DNA of 64,000 nucleotides from Frankia sp. AgB1.9 (GTDB lineage Bacteria; Actinomycetota; Actinomycetes; Frankiales; Frankiaceae), in contig NZ_JADWYX010000035.1 of NCBI RefSeq assembly GCF_016786355.1, positions 1 to 64,000 on the forward strand, in the 5' to 3' direction. Positions 17,125 to 26,117 of this stretch are shown here, one piece after another. Position numbers and translations under genes: made by a program. Positions within the stretch are counted from its first letter, which is position 1, and every line of letters starts with the position of its first letter. Below the pieces are notes generated by a model. It did not search any database and was not told where the DNA came from. It saw only the letters and a program-made list of their open reading frames with translations.

Positions 17125-17933
17125 CCGGCCGCAGGCCCGGCACCGGCACCGGCACCGTGATCGTCACCCGGAGCCGGGGCCGCCGGGCCGCGACGGCGGG
17201 CGGGATCGCCGCTGCGGCGGCGGTGGCCGCGGTCGCGGCGGGCTACGCGAGCCCGGCCGTGACGTCCTGGCCGCTGCTGCGGGCCCGGCTGCTGCCCGGA
17301 CTTGCCGGCATCGGCCAGGCCGACCATGTGGCGCTGACGTTCGACGACGGGCCGGACCCGGCGTCGACCCCGGCCTTCATCACGGCCCTTGCCCAGTCGG
17401 GGACCAAGGCGACGTTCTTCCTGCTCGGCTCGATGCTCATGCACGCCCCGGAGGTCGGCCGCGAGCTGGTCGACGCCGGCCACGAGGTCGCGGTGCACGG
17501 CTGGGAGCACCGGTACACGACGTTCCGGACCCCGGCCGCGCTCTACGACGACATCGCGCGCGCCCGCGACCTGATCGCCGACGTGACCGGGCGGCAGCCG
17601 GTGTACTTCCGCCCGCCCTACGGCGTGCTGAGCGCGGGCTCGCTGTCGGCCGCGCGGCGCCTGGGGCTTCGGCCCGTGCTGTGGACCGCCTGGGGCCGGG
17701 ACTGGGAGGCGCGGGCGACGCCGGAGTCGGTGCTGGCGACGATCCGCAAGGACCTGGTCGGCGGCGGCACCGTCCTGCTGCACGACTCGGACTGCACGTC
17801 GGCACCGCTGTCGTGGCACGCGGCGCTGGGCACCGTGCCGCTGCTGCTGGCGGAGTGCGCGGGCCGCGGGCTGCGGGTCGGGCCACTCGCCGAGCACTTC
17901 ACGCCCGCCGGGGCCGGCGCGGGCCGCGGGTGA
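17121..17933 (+). CDS. Polysaccharide deacetylase (NodB family), membrane-anchored
   Basis: This 270-residue protein has a signal-anchor-like helix at about 24-42 (TAGGIAAAAAVAAVAAGYA), so the domain faces outward. NodB motifs are intact: LTFDDGPD, HGWEHRY with the zinc His pair, RPPYG, WTAWGRDW and TVLLHDSD. It should remove N-acetyl groups from a cell-surface glycan. GTG 17121 overlaps the glycosyltransferase stop and its stop overlaps the next GTG, so the three genes are translationally coupled. A role in making or trimming a surface glycolipid or polysaccharide is inferred. Confidence 0.88.
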   Translation: MTGRRPGTGTGTVIVTRSRGRRAATAGGIAAAAAVAAVAAGYASPAVTSWPLLRARLLPGLAGIGQADHVALTFDDGPDPASTPAFITALAQSGTKATFFLLGSMLMHAPEVGRELVDAGHEVAVHGWEHRYTTFRTPAALYDDIARARDLIADVTGRQPVYFRPPYGVLSAGSLSAARRLGLRPVLWTAWGRDWEARATPESVLATIRKDLVGGGTVLLHDSDCTSAPLSWHAALGTVPLLLAECAGRGLRVGPLAEHFTPAGAGAGRG

Positions 17934-18823
17934 ACTGGCCGGCGATCCTGCTGGCGCTGCTGGCGGCGGCCACCTTCGGCGCCACCTCGGCCCTGCAGCA
18001 TCACGCCGCCAGCCAGGAGGAGCGGTACGGGGCGCTGGACCCCCGGCTGGTGGCCCGGCTGGCCCGCCGGCCGCTGTGGCTGGCCGGGGTGATCTGCGAC
18101 GGCGGTGCCGTGGTGCTGCAGACGGCGGCGCTGGCCCTGGGCCCGCTGTCGCTGGTCGAGCCGCTGCTGACGGGTGGGCTGTTCCTCGCGGTCCCGTTCG
18201 AGGCGGCGCTGGACCGGCGCCGGCCCCACCCGCGGGATCTCGCGGCGGCGGCGGTCGCGACGGTCGGGCTGGTTGGGTTCCTGCTGGCGGCGGACCCGCG
18301 CGGTGGCGCCTTCACGCCGTCCGCGCGGACCTGGCTGCCGCCGGCGGCGGTCCTCGGCGTGCTCGTCGCCGCCGCGCTGGCCGCCGGCCGGGGCGCGCCG
18401 CCGACCCGGCGGGCGACCTGCCTCGGCCTGGCCAACGGCCTGATCTTCGGCCTGACCGCCGGGCTGCTCAAGGCCTGCACCGACCTGCTGGCGGGCGACC
18501 CGTGGCGGCTGCTGACCAGCTGGCCGCTCTACGCGCTGGCCGTGCTCGGCGCCGTCGGGTTCGTCCTGAGCCAGGCGTCGTTCCAGGACACGCTGACCGC
18601 CCCGCTGATCGCGATGACGCTCACGGAGCCGATAGTCGGCCTGGCGCTGGGCGTCGCGGTGTTCCATGAGCACCTCGCCGCCACCGGCCCGCGGGCCGTC
18701 GGGCTGGCGCTGGCCGGCGTGCTCATGGCTGTCGGGACGTGGCTCGCCGTCACCTCGCCCGACCGCGCCACCGAGCCTGGGCGGACCGTCCCCGGAGGGT
18801 CCGCCCAGGCCGCGGAGGTCTAG
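17930..18823 (+). CDS. DMT family transporter
   Basis: This 297-residue membrane protein has about nine to ten helices. The N-terminus MNWPAILLALLAAATFGATSA and the C-terminal IAMTLTEPIVGLALGVAVF (DMT/EamA pattern, with Glu in the last third) fit a drug/metabolite or NIPA-like exporter. GTG 17930 overlaps the deacetylase stop. In this operon it may move a lipid-linked sugar or precursor, but there is no direct evidence. The end of the gene contains a strong hairpin. Confidence 0.8.
   Translation: MNWPAILLALLAAATFGATSALQHHAASQEERYGALDPRLVARLARRPLWLAGVICDGGAVVLQTAALALGPLSLVEPLLTGGLFLAVPFEAALDRRRPHPRDLAAAAVATVGLVGFLLAADPRGGAFTPSARTWLPPAAVLGVLVAAALAAGRGAPPTRRATCLGLANGLIFGLTAGLLKACTDLLAGDPWRLLTSWPLYALAVLGAVGFVLSQASFQDTLTAPLIAMTLTEPIVGLALGVAVFHEHLAATGPRAVGLALAGVLMAVGTWLAVTSPDRATEPGRTVPGGSAQAAEV
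18775..18810. terminator. Bidirectional terminator candidate inside a gene end
   Basis: GCCTGGGCGGACC (18775-18787) and GGTCCGCCCAGGC (18798-18810) form a perfect 13-bp stem with a 10-base loop. It ends 13 bases before the DMT stop, so the hairpin is translated. It sits between the DMT gene and the convergent thiolase gene. No T tract, as is common in high-GC actinobacteria. Confidence 0.6.
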
Positions 18824-18841
18824 GTCAGGCGAAGATCCAGG

Positions 18842-20041
18842 TCAGGCCGCGGCGCGCTCCAGGATGTGGACGCCGCAGGCGTTGCCGAGGCCGATCACGT
18901 GGGCGAGACCGACCTTGGCGTTCGGCAGCTGGCGGTCGCCGGCCTCGCCACGCAGGTGGGTCGCGATCTCCCAGACGTTTGCGATCCCGGTGGCCGCGAT
19001 CGGGTGGCCCTTCGACTCCAGCCCGCCGGAGACGTTGACCGGCGTCTTACCGTCGCGCCAGGTGGCGCCGGAGTTGAAGAAGTCGGCCGCGCCGCCCTCC
19101 TCGCACAGCCGCAGGTTGTCGTAGTGCACCAGCTCGGCGGTGGCGAAGCAGTCGTGCAGCTCGACGAGGTCCAGGTCCGCCGGGCCGATGCCGGCCTTCT
19201 CGTACGCCTGGTTCGCGGCCTGCCGGGTCAGCGTGTTGACGTTCGGCAGGACCTGGCAGGCCTCCTCGTACGGGTCGGTCGTCAGGATCGACGCGGAGAT
19301 CTTCACCGCGCGCCGCTGCTGCTCCAGCGAGAGGGTCTTCAGCTTCGCGCCGGAGACGAGGACGGCGGCCGCCGCGCCGTCGCAGTTCGCCGAGCACATC
19401 GGCCGGGTGTTCGGGTAGGCGATCATGACGTCGTTCATGATCTGGTCGAGGGTGAACCGCTTCTGGTAGGAGGCCAGCGGGTTCAGCGTCGAGTGCGCGT
19501 GGTTCTTCTCGGAGATCTTCGCGAACAGCTCGAAGTCGACGCCGCCGTACTTGTGCCCGTACTCCAGGCCGATCTGGGCGAACACACCCGGCATCGTCTC
19601 GGTGCCGATCCGGCCGTCGAGCGGGCCGACGGCGCCGAACCGGCCCGAGGGCTGCCACGTGTTCGCGTCGCCGCCCCGGCTGCCGCCGGCGAGCAGGCCC
19701 GCCCCGGCCAGCTTCTCGACGCCGACCGCGATGCCGTAGTCGACCTCGCCTGCCTTGATAGCCATGTTGACGACCCGGATCGCGGTGGCGCCGGTCGCGC
19801 AGGCGTTGGAGACGTTGTAGACCGGGATCCCGGTCTGGCCGATCTGCTTCTGCAGGCTCTGGCCGGCGACCCGGCCCAGCAGCGAGCCGAACGCCATCAC
19901 GCCCATCTCGCGCATGGTGACGCCCGCGTCGGCGAGCGCCCCCATCGTCGCCTCGGCCGCGAGGTCGATGACGTCCTTGTCGGGGTGCTTGCCGAACTTG
20001 GTCATGCTGATGCCGAGGATCCAGACGTCGTCGCTGGCCAT
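18842..20041 (-). CDS. Thiolase / SCP-x-like lipid-transfer protein
   Basis: This 399-residue thiolase-fold enzyme has the nucleophile region NACATGATAIRV, a VELHDCFATAEL block and GLESKGHPIAATGIANV, as in the SCP-x thiolases that act on branched-chain or steroid-side-chain acyl-CoA, or their retro-aldolase relatives. ATG 20041 is preceded by GGAG eight bases upstream; the frame is open further but the added sequence is not thiolase. It is downstream of a Zn-ribbon OB-fold gene on the same strand, and such pairs usually form one complex. The substrate is unknown. Confidence 0.85.
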   Translation of the reverse strand: MASDDVWILGISMTKFGKHPDKDVIDLAAEATMGALADAGVTMREMGVMAFGSLLGRVAGQSLQKQIGQTGIPVYNVSNACATGATAIRVVNMAIKAGEVDYGIAVGVEKLAGAGLLAGGSRGGDANTWQPSGRFGAVGPLDGRIGTETMPGVFAQIGLEYGHKYGGVDFELFAKISEKNHAHSTLNPLASYQKRFTLDQIMNDVMIAYPNTRPMCSANCDGAAAAVLVSGAKLKTLSLEQQRRAVKISASILTTDPYEEACQVLPNVNTLTRQAANQAYEKAGIGPADLDLVELHDCFATAELVHYDNLRLCEEGGAADFFNSGATWRDGKTPVNVSGGLESKGHPIAATGIANVWEIATHLRGEAGDRQLPNAKVGLAHVIGLGNACGVHILERAAA

Positions 20042-20139
20042 CTCCGCCGCTCCGCTTCTCATGTCGAGGTGAAAGTCTTTGAGGGGGCGCAGCCCGGCCC
20101 CGGGCTGCCGCCGCGTCGTGGCCGCCGGACGGCCCGGGC

Positions 20140-20535
20140 TCAGCGCTGGGGCTCGAAGCCGAAGTTGACGGCCTCGGTGCCGGCCTCGTCGGTGCCGACG
20201 GACTGCAGCGCGAAGCGGACCTTCATGCCGACGTGCACCGCGTCGGGCGTCGGCTCGACGTTGATCAGGTTCGCGCGGACGCTGGTGCCACCGCAGTCGA
20301 CGGTCGCGGAGACGAACGGGACCGGGATGCCGGGCGCGGCCAGCGACACGATCGTGAAGGCGCGGACCTCGCCCTCGGTGGCGACGTCGACCTTGCGGAA
20401 CTCGGTGCCGAAACAGGCCGCGCAGGCGTTGCGGCGGTCGAAGAACCGGGCCCCACAGGCGGCGCACTCGTTCGCGACGAGGTGCGGGCTGTCGCCGAGA
20501 ACCAGGTACTCGACGAACGGAATCGACTGCGACAC
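20140..20535 (-). CDS. Zn-ribbon / OB-fold acyl-CoA-associated protein (DUF35 type)
   Basis: This 131-residue protein has an N-terminal rubredoxin-like zinc ribbon, CAACGARFF followed by CAACFG, and a C-terminal OB-fold (FTIVSLAAPGIPVPFVSATV). Proteins of this family bind and activate thiolases or MaoC-like hydratases on acyl-CoA. Its gene lies 98 bp upstream of the thiolase gene on the same strand, the usual arrangement. No catalytic residues of its own are seen. Confidence 0.88.
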   Translation of the reverse strand: MSQSIPFVEYLVLGDSPHLVANECAACGARFFDRRNACAACFGTEFRKVDVATEGEVRAFTIVSLAAPGIPVPFVSATVDCGGTSVRANLINVEPTPDAVHVGMKVRFALQSVGTDEAGTEAVNFGFEPQR

Positions 20536-21121
20536 TTCGCGCGCTCCTAGACGATGAGGGCCCCGGCGGTCCGGCTCCGGGCTCGGGGCCGGTCGGGACC
20601 CGGGGAGAACAGCAGGGTCAGCGGGACGGTGGATGCCGGCTCGACGGGGGTGGCCTCGCCGAAAGCCACCCGGTCGTCGGCCCAGCCGGGCCTCGGCGGA
20701 AACCTGCTTCTAGTCCCGCCCCTGACACGGTCCGCCCGGTTCCGGCGCCCCCTTGATCGCTGTTTCGACCCTGCGGAGGTCGTAATCAGGTCTGATTCGT
20801 AGCCACCAGAGGGCGAAAACAGCGATCAAGGCGACGGAGAGATTGACGGTTGCGGCTTCTAGTCCGGCGTATCACCTCGCTCAGCCCGAAGGCAACCGTT
20901 CGTGGCGCCGCCGGAGCGGGCCCGGGGTAGCCGCCGCCGGCCAGGCCTCCTGCTGGCGGCGACCCCGGCCGCCGGACCGACGCCTGGCTCAGCGACGACC
21001 AGGCGGCACGATCAACCCACATAAGTTCATATCTCGAACTCAGATCGCGACACAAGCGAGCCGGCCTGTGAGATCCGCCGCCGGCTCCCGGGCCGGGCCG
21101 ACGGCGCGCGGCCGTACCGGC
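20536..21121. other. Intergenic region with hairpin repeat 3
   Basis: This 586-bp gap lies between two minus-strand genes. It holds the third hairpin repeat (20753-20829) and an AT-rich patch at 21016-21045 with the inverted repeat AGTTC (21024-21028) and GAACT (21036-21040). The promoter of the Zn-ribbon gene should lie near 20540-20620. No gene is recognised. Confidence 0.6.
20753..20829. repeat. Interspersed hairpin repeat, copy 3
   Basis: The left arm starts TTGATCGCTGTTTCGACCCT and the right arm ends AGGGCGAAAACAGCGATCAA. The outer 10 bases pair perfectly (TTGATCGCTG with the last ten). The TTTCG/CGAAA pairing differs from other copies on both arms. Confidence 0.85.
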
Positions 21122-22048
21122 TCAGCGGTCGGCGCGGCAGGCGGCGATCAGCGTCGCGCGGGCGGCGGCGGACTCGGGGATGGGCGCCAGCGGGTAGCAG
21201 TGCGGCAGGCCGGGCGCCTCGTGGTAGTCGATCACCAGACCGGCCTCGGCGGCGCCGGCGACGAGGCGTCGGCTGTCGGGCAGCAGGACGTCGTGGGTCC
21301 CGCACAGCACGGTGAGCGGCGCGAGGCCGGCGAGCGAGCCGTTCAGCGGGCTGACGAGCGGATCGGCCGGATCGAGCGCGCCGGCGTAGCAGCGCCCCGC
21401 CTCGGCCAGGCCGTCGATCCGCAGCATGTGGTCCTGCCGGGCGATCGCCGGCTGATCGGGGTGCGTCATCGTGACGTCGAGCCACGGGGAGATCAACGCG
21501 ATCCGGTCGGGCTGGGGGCGACCGCGGGCGCGGGCCGCCTGCGCTGCGGCGAGCGCCAGCCCGCCGCCGGCCGAGTCACCCATCACCACCAGCCGACCGC
21601 CGGCCGCGCGGGCCTCACCCAGGAGCTCGTCGAGAAGGTCGGCAACGCCGGAGACGACGTCCGCCGGGAGCCCCCGCCCCGCGAGCGGGTACAGCGGCAC
21701 GACCACCCGGGCCGGAACGTCCCGGGTCAGCCGCGCGACCAGCAGCCAGTGCCACGACACCGGCTCGGCGATGTAGCCGCCACCGTGCAGGTACAGCACG
21801 GTGACCGGGCCTGAGGCCGCCTGGCCGCCGGTCGGCGCCGCGGGTGGGGTCAGTTCGTGGACCGGCCAGCCGGCGTGGTCCGTGACCGTGTGCCGGGCGA
21901 ACCGGTCCAGCCACCGCGGCACCCGGACCACCGCCGGGCTCGCCGCCTGGGCCGCGACCCGCGCGCGGACGTCCCGGGCCGTCCACGAGCGCCCCCGCAG
22001 GATCGGGAGGGCGACCGTGTCGAGAAGCCGTGCCCGCAGGCTCGGCAT
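21122..22048 (-). CDS. Alpha/beta hydrolase, hormone-sensitive-lipase type esterase
   Basis: This 308-residue soluble esterase has the oxyanion motif LHGGGYI, nucleophile GDSAGGGLAL, acid in CGTHDVLLPD and His in PGLPHCYPL. This is the HSL (family IV) layout, acting on short acyl esters. Its start is 4 bp after the stop of a tiny DUF1059 gene, so the two are probably co-transcribed. No signal peptide. Confidence 0.88.
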   Translation of the reverse strand: MPSLRARLLDTVALPILRGRSWTARDVRARVAAQAASPAVVRVPRWLDRFARHTVTDHAGWPVHELTPPAAPTGGQAASGPVTVLYLHGGGYIAEPVSWHWLLVARLTRDVPARVVVPLYPLAGRGLPADVVSGVADLLDELLGEARAAGGRLVVMGDSAGGGLALAAAQAARARGRPQPDRIALISPWLDVTMTHPDQPAIARQDHMLRIDGLAEAGRCYAGALDPADPLVSPLNGSLAGLAPLTVLCGTHDVLLPDSRRLVAGAAEAGLVIDYHEAPGLPHCYPLAPIPESAAARATLIAACRADR

Positions 22049-22052
22049 GCGA

Positions 22053-22199
22053 TCAGAACGCGATGAAGAGGATCTCGTCGCGGCCGTAGTCGAGATCGGG
22101 GTGCTTCTCGCGCAGGTGCGCCTGGGTCTTCTCGACGAGCTCGTCCTCGTCCTTGCCGACGACTCGGGTCCCGCACGGGCAGTCGAGGGTCGTCTTCAT
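22053..22199 (-). CDS. Small DUF1059 protein
   Basis: This 48-residue protein starts MKTTLDCPCGTRVVGKDEDE and ends LDYGRDEILFIAF, which matches the DUF1059 pattern (a Cys-x-Cys-Gly knuckle and a helix with HLREKHPD). The function is unknown. I chose ATG 22199 because GGAGG lies four bases upstream; the longer open frame only adds Pro/Gly-rich sequence. It directly precedes the esterase gene. Confidence 0.8.
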   Translation of the reverse strand: MKTTLDCPCGTRVVGKDEDELVEKTQAHLREKHPDLDYGRDEILFIAF

Positions 22200-22378
22200 G
22201 CCGCCTCCTGTGCCAGCTGTGGCCATCCGCGGCCCGGGAGCCTCGGGGTGGGCCGTGTCCTCTCGGCCAGACGCGGGCGTTATTCCCACCGGCCAGATCG
22301 TTACTGGCAGGTACCCGCTGGCCGCCGAAGCCGACCGGGGACCCCGCCGCCCGGTGGGCCGCGCCTGTCACGGTCATC

Positions 22379-22861
22379 CTAGTGCGGGGCGATGTCGCCA
22401 GGCAGCAATCGTTTGCGGTAGAAAACGCGCTCAAGACCGTCTTCGGCCCCGCGCTCGGTCTCGACGTAGCCGCGCGCGGTGTAGATCGCCTGGTTTTCGG
22501 TCATCGATGCGTGGGTGAACAGCCAGACCGAGGTGGCGCCGAGGGCCACGGCCCGTTGTTCGGCCAGGTCCAGCAACAGCCGGCCGAGGCCGCGGCCCTG
22601 CTCGGACGGGTCCACGGCGATGTTCTCCAGCAGCAGCTCGCCGTCGCCCGGGACCAACACGACGAAGGCCAGCACCGTGCCGTCCGGGCCGGGGATCACC
22701 CAGGCCTCGTCGTGACCGACGGCGTGGGCGTAGTCGGCGTCCATCGGCGCTGGCCGCTTGCCCGCCATCCTGGCCAGGTACGGCCGGTAGGCCCGATCCG
22801 CGAGCCGGGCCAGGCCGGGGACGTCGTCGGCCCGCGCCCGGCGCGCCTCCTGCTCGGTCAC
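22379..22861 (-). CDS. GNAT family N-acetyltransferase
   Basis: This 160-residue acetyltransferase has the acetyl-CoA loop EQGRGLGRLLLDLAE, the preceding strand LLENIAVDPS and the late strand VWLFTHASMTENQAIYTARG. It probably acetylates a small molecule or protein N-terminus. It lies 10 bp after the NtaA-type monooxygenase gene and may be the last gene of that operon. Confidence 0.88.
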   Translation of the reverse strand: MTEQEARRARADDVPGLARLADRAYRPYLARMAGKRPAPMDADYAHAVGHDEAWVIPGPDGTVLAFVVLVPGDGELLLENIAVDPSEQGRGLGRLLLDLAEQRAVALGATSVWLFTHASMTENQAIYTARGYVETERGAEDGLERVFYRKRLLPGDIAPH

Positions 22862-22871
22862 CCCGCCAGTG

Positions 22872-24233
22872 TCACCCGATACGGGCCAGCGGGCTCAGGC
22901 CGAGGTGGTCGCGCAGGGTCGTGCCGGTGTACTCGGTGCGGAAGACACCACGTTCCTGCAGCAGGGGGACGACCGTGTCGGCGAACTCGTCGAGGCCGCC
23001 GGGGACGAGGTGCGGGACCAGGATGAAGCCGTCCGAGGCCTCGTCCTGGACGAACGTGTTGATGGTCTCGGCGACGGTCGCCGGGGAGCCCACGAACGAC
23101 TGCCGGCCGCTGACCGCGATGACGAACTCGCGAATGGAGAGGTTCTCGGCCTCGGCCCGCTCCCGCCATTCCTTCGCGGTCTTCAGCCGGTCGCCGAACA
23201 TCCGGGTCTGCGCGCGGCCCCTGACGACGGTGTTCTCGCCCTCGACCGGGTCGACGTCGGGCAGCGGGCCGTCGGGGTCGTAGCCGGACAGGTCGCGGTT
23301 CCAGACCTGTTCGAGGAACCGCAGCGCGGTCTGGCCGCTGGTCTGCTGGCGGCGCACGACGTGGGCCCGCTCCTGCGCGTCCGCGTCGGTGTCGCCGAGG
23401 ACGTAGGTGGCGGCCGGGAGCACCTTGAGCGAGTCCCGCGAGCGGCCGTACTTCGCCAGCCGGCCCTTGACGTCGGCGTGGAAGGCGCGGCCGGCGTCGT
23501 AGGTGGCGTGCCTGCTGAAGATGGCGTCGGCGGTGGCGGCGGCGAACTCCCGGCCGGCCTCGGAGTCGCCGGCCTGGAAGATGACCGGTCGGCCCTGCGG
23601 GCTGCGCGGCACGTTGAACCGGCCGGAGATGTCGAAATGGTCGTCGCGATGCGCGAACGTACCAGCGGCCGGGTCCTTCAGGAAGGCACCGGCAGCCTTG
23701 TCGGCGACGATCTCGTCACCGTTCCATGAGTCGAACAGCTCCCAGGTGGTGCGCATGAACTGCTCGGCCCGGGAGTAGCGGTCGGCCTCGGCGAGGAAGC
23801 CGCCGCGGCGGAAGTTCTCCCCGGTGAACGCGTCCCAGGAGGTGACGACGTTCCAGGCCGCGCGGCCCGCCGACAGGTGGTCGAGGCTCGCGAACTGGCG
23901 GGCCACCTCGTAGGGCTCGTTGAACGTCGAGTTGATCGTGCCGGCGAGGCCGAGCCGGTCGGTGACGGCGGCGAGCGCGGCCAGCACGGCGAACGTGTCC
24001 GGGCGCCCGACGACGTCGAGGTCGTAGATCCGCCCGGCGGACTCGCGCAGCCGCAGGCCCTCGGCGAGGAAGAAGAAGTCGAACTTGGCTCGTTCGGCGG
24101 TGCGGGCGAGATGGGCGAACGAGGAGAACGCGATCTGGCTGCCGGACTCCGGCTCGCTCCAGACGGTGGTGCTGTTGACGCCGGGGAAGTGCACCGCCAG
24201 GTGCACCTGCCGCCGGCCGATCGGGTCGCTCAT
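22872..24233 (-). CDS. NtaA/DmoA/DszA-type FMN-dependent monooxygenase
   Basis: This 453-residue protein belongs to the bacterial luciferase superfamily subgroup that includes nitrilotriacetate, dimethyl-sulfide and dibenzothiophene-sulfone monooxygenases. Visible: HFPGVNSTTVW, AERAKFDFFFLAEGL, TINSTFNEPYEVARQFASLD, GRAAWNVVTSWD, GRPVIFQAGDSEAGREFAA and SFVGSPATVAETIN. It needs FMNH2 from a separate reductase, none of which is adjacent. GGAGG lies six bases before ATG 24233. Operon order is LLM oxidoreductase, this gene, GNAT. Given the nearby TauD/Ssu genes, an organosulfur substrate is possible but not shown. Confidence 0.85.
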   Translation of the reverse strand: MSDPIGRRQVHLAVHFPGVNSTTVWSEPESGSQIAFSSFAHLARTAERAKFDFFFLAEGLRLRESAGRIYDLDVVGRPDTFAVLAALAAVTDRLGLAGTINSTFNEPYEVARQFASLDHLSAGRAAWNVVTSWDAFTGENFRRGGFLAEADRYSRAEQFMRTTWELFDSWNGDEIVADKAAGAFLKDPAAGTFAHRDDHFDISGRFNVPRSPQGRPVIFQAGDSEAGREFAAATADAIFSRHATYDAGRAFHADVKGRLAKYGRSRDSLKVLPAATYVLGDTDADAQERAHVVRRQQTSGQTALRFLEQVWNRDLSGYDPDGPLPDVDPVEGENTVVRGRAQTRMFGDRLKTAKEWRERAEAENLSIREFVIAVSGRQSFVGSPATVAETINTFVQDEASDGFILVPHLVPGGLDEFADTVVPLLQERGVFRTEYTGTTLRDHLGLSPLARIG

Positions 24234-24269
24234 CGGGAACCTCCGAAGTTGGGACCACCGAAGTCGGCG

Positions 24270-25508
24270 TCAGACGGCTTGGGCCCAGGCCTTGGCGAGC
24301 AGCTCGTAGGACCGCACCCGGTCGGCGTGGTCGTGGGTGATCGTGGTGACCAGGAGCTCGTCCGCGCCGGTCGCGGCGACCAGGGCCCGCAGGCCCTGCA
24401 CGACGGTCTCCGGGCCGCCGACGAACTGGCTGTCGACCCGGTCGGCGACCAGTGCGCGCTCGGCGTCGGTCAACACCTTGGCCGCCGCCTCGGCCGCCGA
24501 GGGATAGGGCATCGCGCCCTCGCCCGCGCGGATCGACAGCACCCAGGCGCCGTAGCCGCGGGCCAGCTCGGCGGCGTGCGCGTCGTCGTCGCCGACGACG
24601 ACGTCCGCGGAGACCAGGACGTAGGGCCGGTCCAGCTCGGCGGACGGGCGGAAGGCGGCGCGGTAGGCGGCCACCGTGTCCAGGACGCCCCAGGGGGCGA
24701 CGTGGTAGTTCGCGCCGAGCGGCAGGCCCAGCTCGCCCGCGGTCCTCGCGCTGTCGCCAGGGGACGAGGCCAGCACCCAGATCCGCGCGTCCGCGCCCTC
24801 GGTGGCCGGGGAACGCAGCGGCTGGCCGTCGGAGCCACGGGCGTCACCGCGGAACAGCGCCTGGATCGCGCCGATCCAGGCCGGGTAGTCCTCGCCCTCG
24901 TCCTCGCGGTGCCCGACGAGCTTCGCCTGCTCCAGGATCCGGGGCAGGCGTTCCGGGGTGAACATCCCCTTCGGCTGGTTCGGGATGAGCAGCCCGTCGA
25001 CGATCCGGCCCTTCCCGTCGGGCGCCGGCACGCCCGGCGGCTCGGCGGCGGGGTCGGACGGGGCCGGGCCGGCGGTCGGTGAGCCCGCGGCCCAACGGCT
25101 CGCCAGCTCGGCGAGGCGGTTGAGGTTCGAGCGCCCGATGCCCAGGTCGATCCGGCCGGGATGCAGGTGGGCCAGCAGGCCGAACTGCTCGGCGACGCCG
25201 ACCGGGGTGTGGTGCCCGGTGAGCACCGCGCCGGAGCCGACCCGGATCCGCTCGGTGGCGGTGGCGACCGCGCCGATCAGGACCGACGGCACGGCCGACG
25301 TCACGCCGGGCGTCAGATGGTGCTCGGCCAGCCAGAAGCGGGTGTAGCCGAGTCGCTCGGCCTCGCGGGCCAGATCCAGGCAGTTGCGCAGGGCCTCGGC
25401 CGGAGTCGAGCCGGAGACCAGCGGAGCCAGATCGAGGACGGACAGCGGGACAGCGGCGTCGGGAATGTCGGAGGCGTCGGAAGTGACAGAGGCGTCGGAA
25501 GTGGGCAC
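24270..25508 (-). CDS. LLM-class flavin-dependent oxidoreductase (MsnO8-like)
   Basis: This 412-residue luciferase-like monooxygenase has LSVLDLAPLVSG, ERLGYTRFWLAEHH, RIRVGSGAVLTGHHTPVGVA and LHPGRIDLGIGRS, as in MsnO8-type LLM enzymes. A ~45-residue Pro/Ala-rich insert (around GPAPSDPAAEPPG) follows the last of these. GTG 25508 is chosen because AAAGGTGG lies just upstream; a start at 25556 is open but adds unlike sequence. The N-terminus repeats TSDAS twice. It is the first gene of a probable three-gene operon with the NtaA-type enzyme and GNAT. The reaction is unknown. Confidence 0.82.
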   Translation of the reverse strand: MPTSDASVTSDASDIPDAAVPLSVLDLAPLVSGSTPAEALRNCLDLAREAERLGYTRFWLAEHHLTPGVTSAVPSVLIGAVATATERIRVGSGAVLTGHHTPVGVAEQFGLLAHLHPGRIDLGIGRSNLNRLAELASRWAAGSPTAGPAPSDPAAEPPGVPAPDGKGRIVDGLLIPNQPKGMFTPERLPRILEQAKLVGHREDEGEDYPAWIGAIQALFRGDARGSDGQPLRSPATEGADARIWVLASSPGDSARTAGELGLPLGANYHVAPWGVLDTVAAYRAAFRPSAELDRPYVLVSADVVVGDDDAHAAELARGYGAWVLSIRAGEGAMPYPSAAEAAAKVLTDAERALVADRVDSQFVGGPETVVQGLRALVAATGADELLVTTITHDHADRVRSYELLAKAWAQAV

Positions 25509-26117
25509 GGTGGCGCCACCTTTCGCGGTGGTCACGGGCAGCGGCCGGTGTAGCACTGGCGAACCAGGCCGACGCTCACCGACAGCGGCTGGCCGCCAGA
25601 TGCCCGAAGTCGAGGTAACGCCGACGCGTCAGCCACGAGTACGACCGCATGTCACCGACTCTGCGCAGGCGGCCTTCTCCAGTCAAGCAGTGAACAAAGG
25701 GCTTGGCTCACAAGTCCGCTCATTCGTCCCGCGGGCCGGGCGGCGCGACCCGCCGGGTCATCGGCCGAAAGCGCGCCAAGACCTCCGCCGACGGCGCGGC
25801 GGCTCCTGGCCGTCGGCCGAGAATGATGGCTGGTCCCAGCCCTGCCCCGGGGTCGGCCGGATGTCGCGCAGGCGACCGCGCGGGCCCGGAACCAGGGCGT
25901 CCGGCCGGCCGTTGGGCGAAGTGCGAGCTGCCCGACCCCCTGTCCCGGGCCGGTCCCCCCGGGTCCTCCCTCCCGGCGAAAGACCCTCGGCCCGCCGCCG
26001 CGACTCCCCCACCGTGGCGGCGGGCCGGGCTTTCGGGGCCGAACGCTCGCCGGGCTCGTCAGGTGGCGCGGTACCCGTCGTCGGCGGCGCCGACCCGGTC
26101 GCGCGGGAGCCGCGGGC
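25509..26117. other. Intergenic region upstream of the LLM operon
   Basis: This 609-bp gap holds no recognisable gene. On the minus strand TTGACT (25686-25681) with CAGAGT 17 bases on is a weak promoter candidate. The rest is GC-rich with no clear dyad. Confidence 0.5.

Noticed and set aside
24233..24270. Fusion or frameshift between the two flavin monooxygenase genes
   Set aside because: Each gene has its own complete fold and the second has a proper GGAGG ribosome site in the 36-bp gap.
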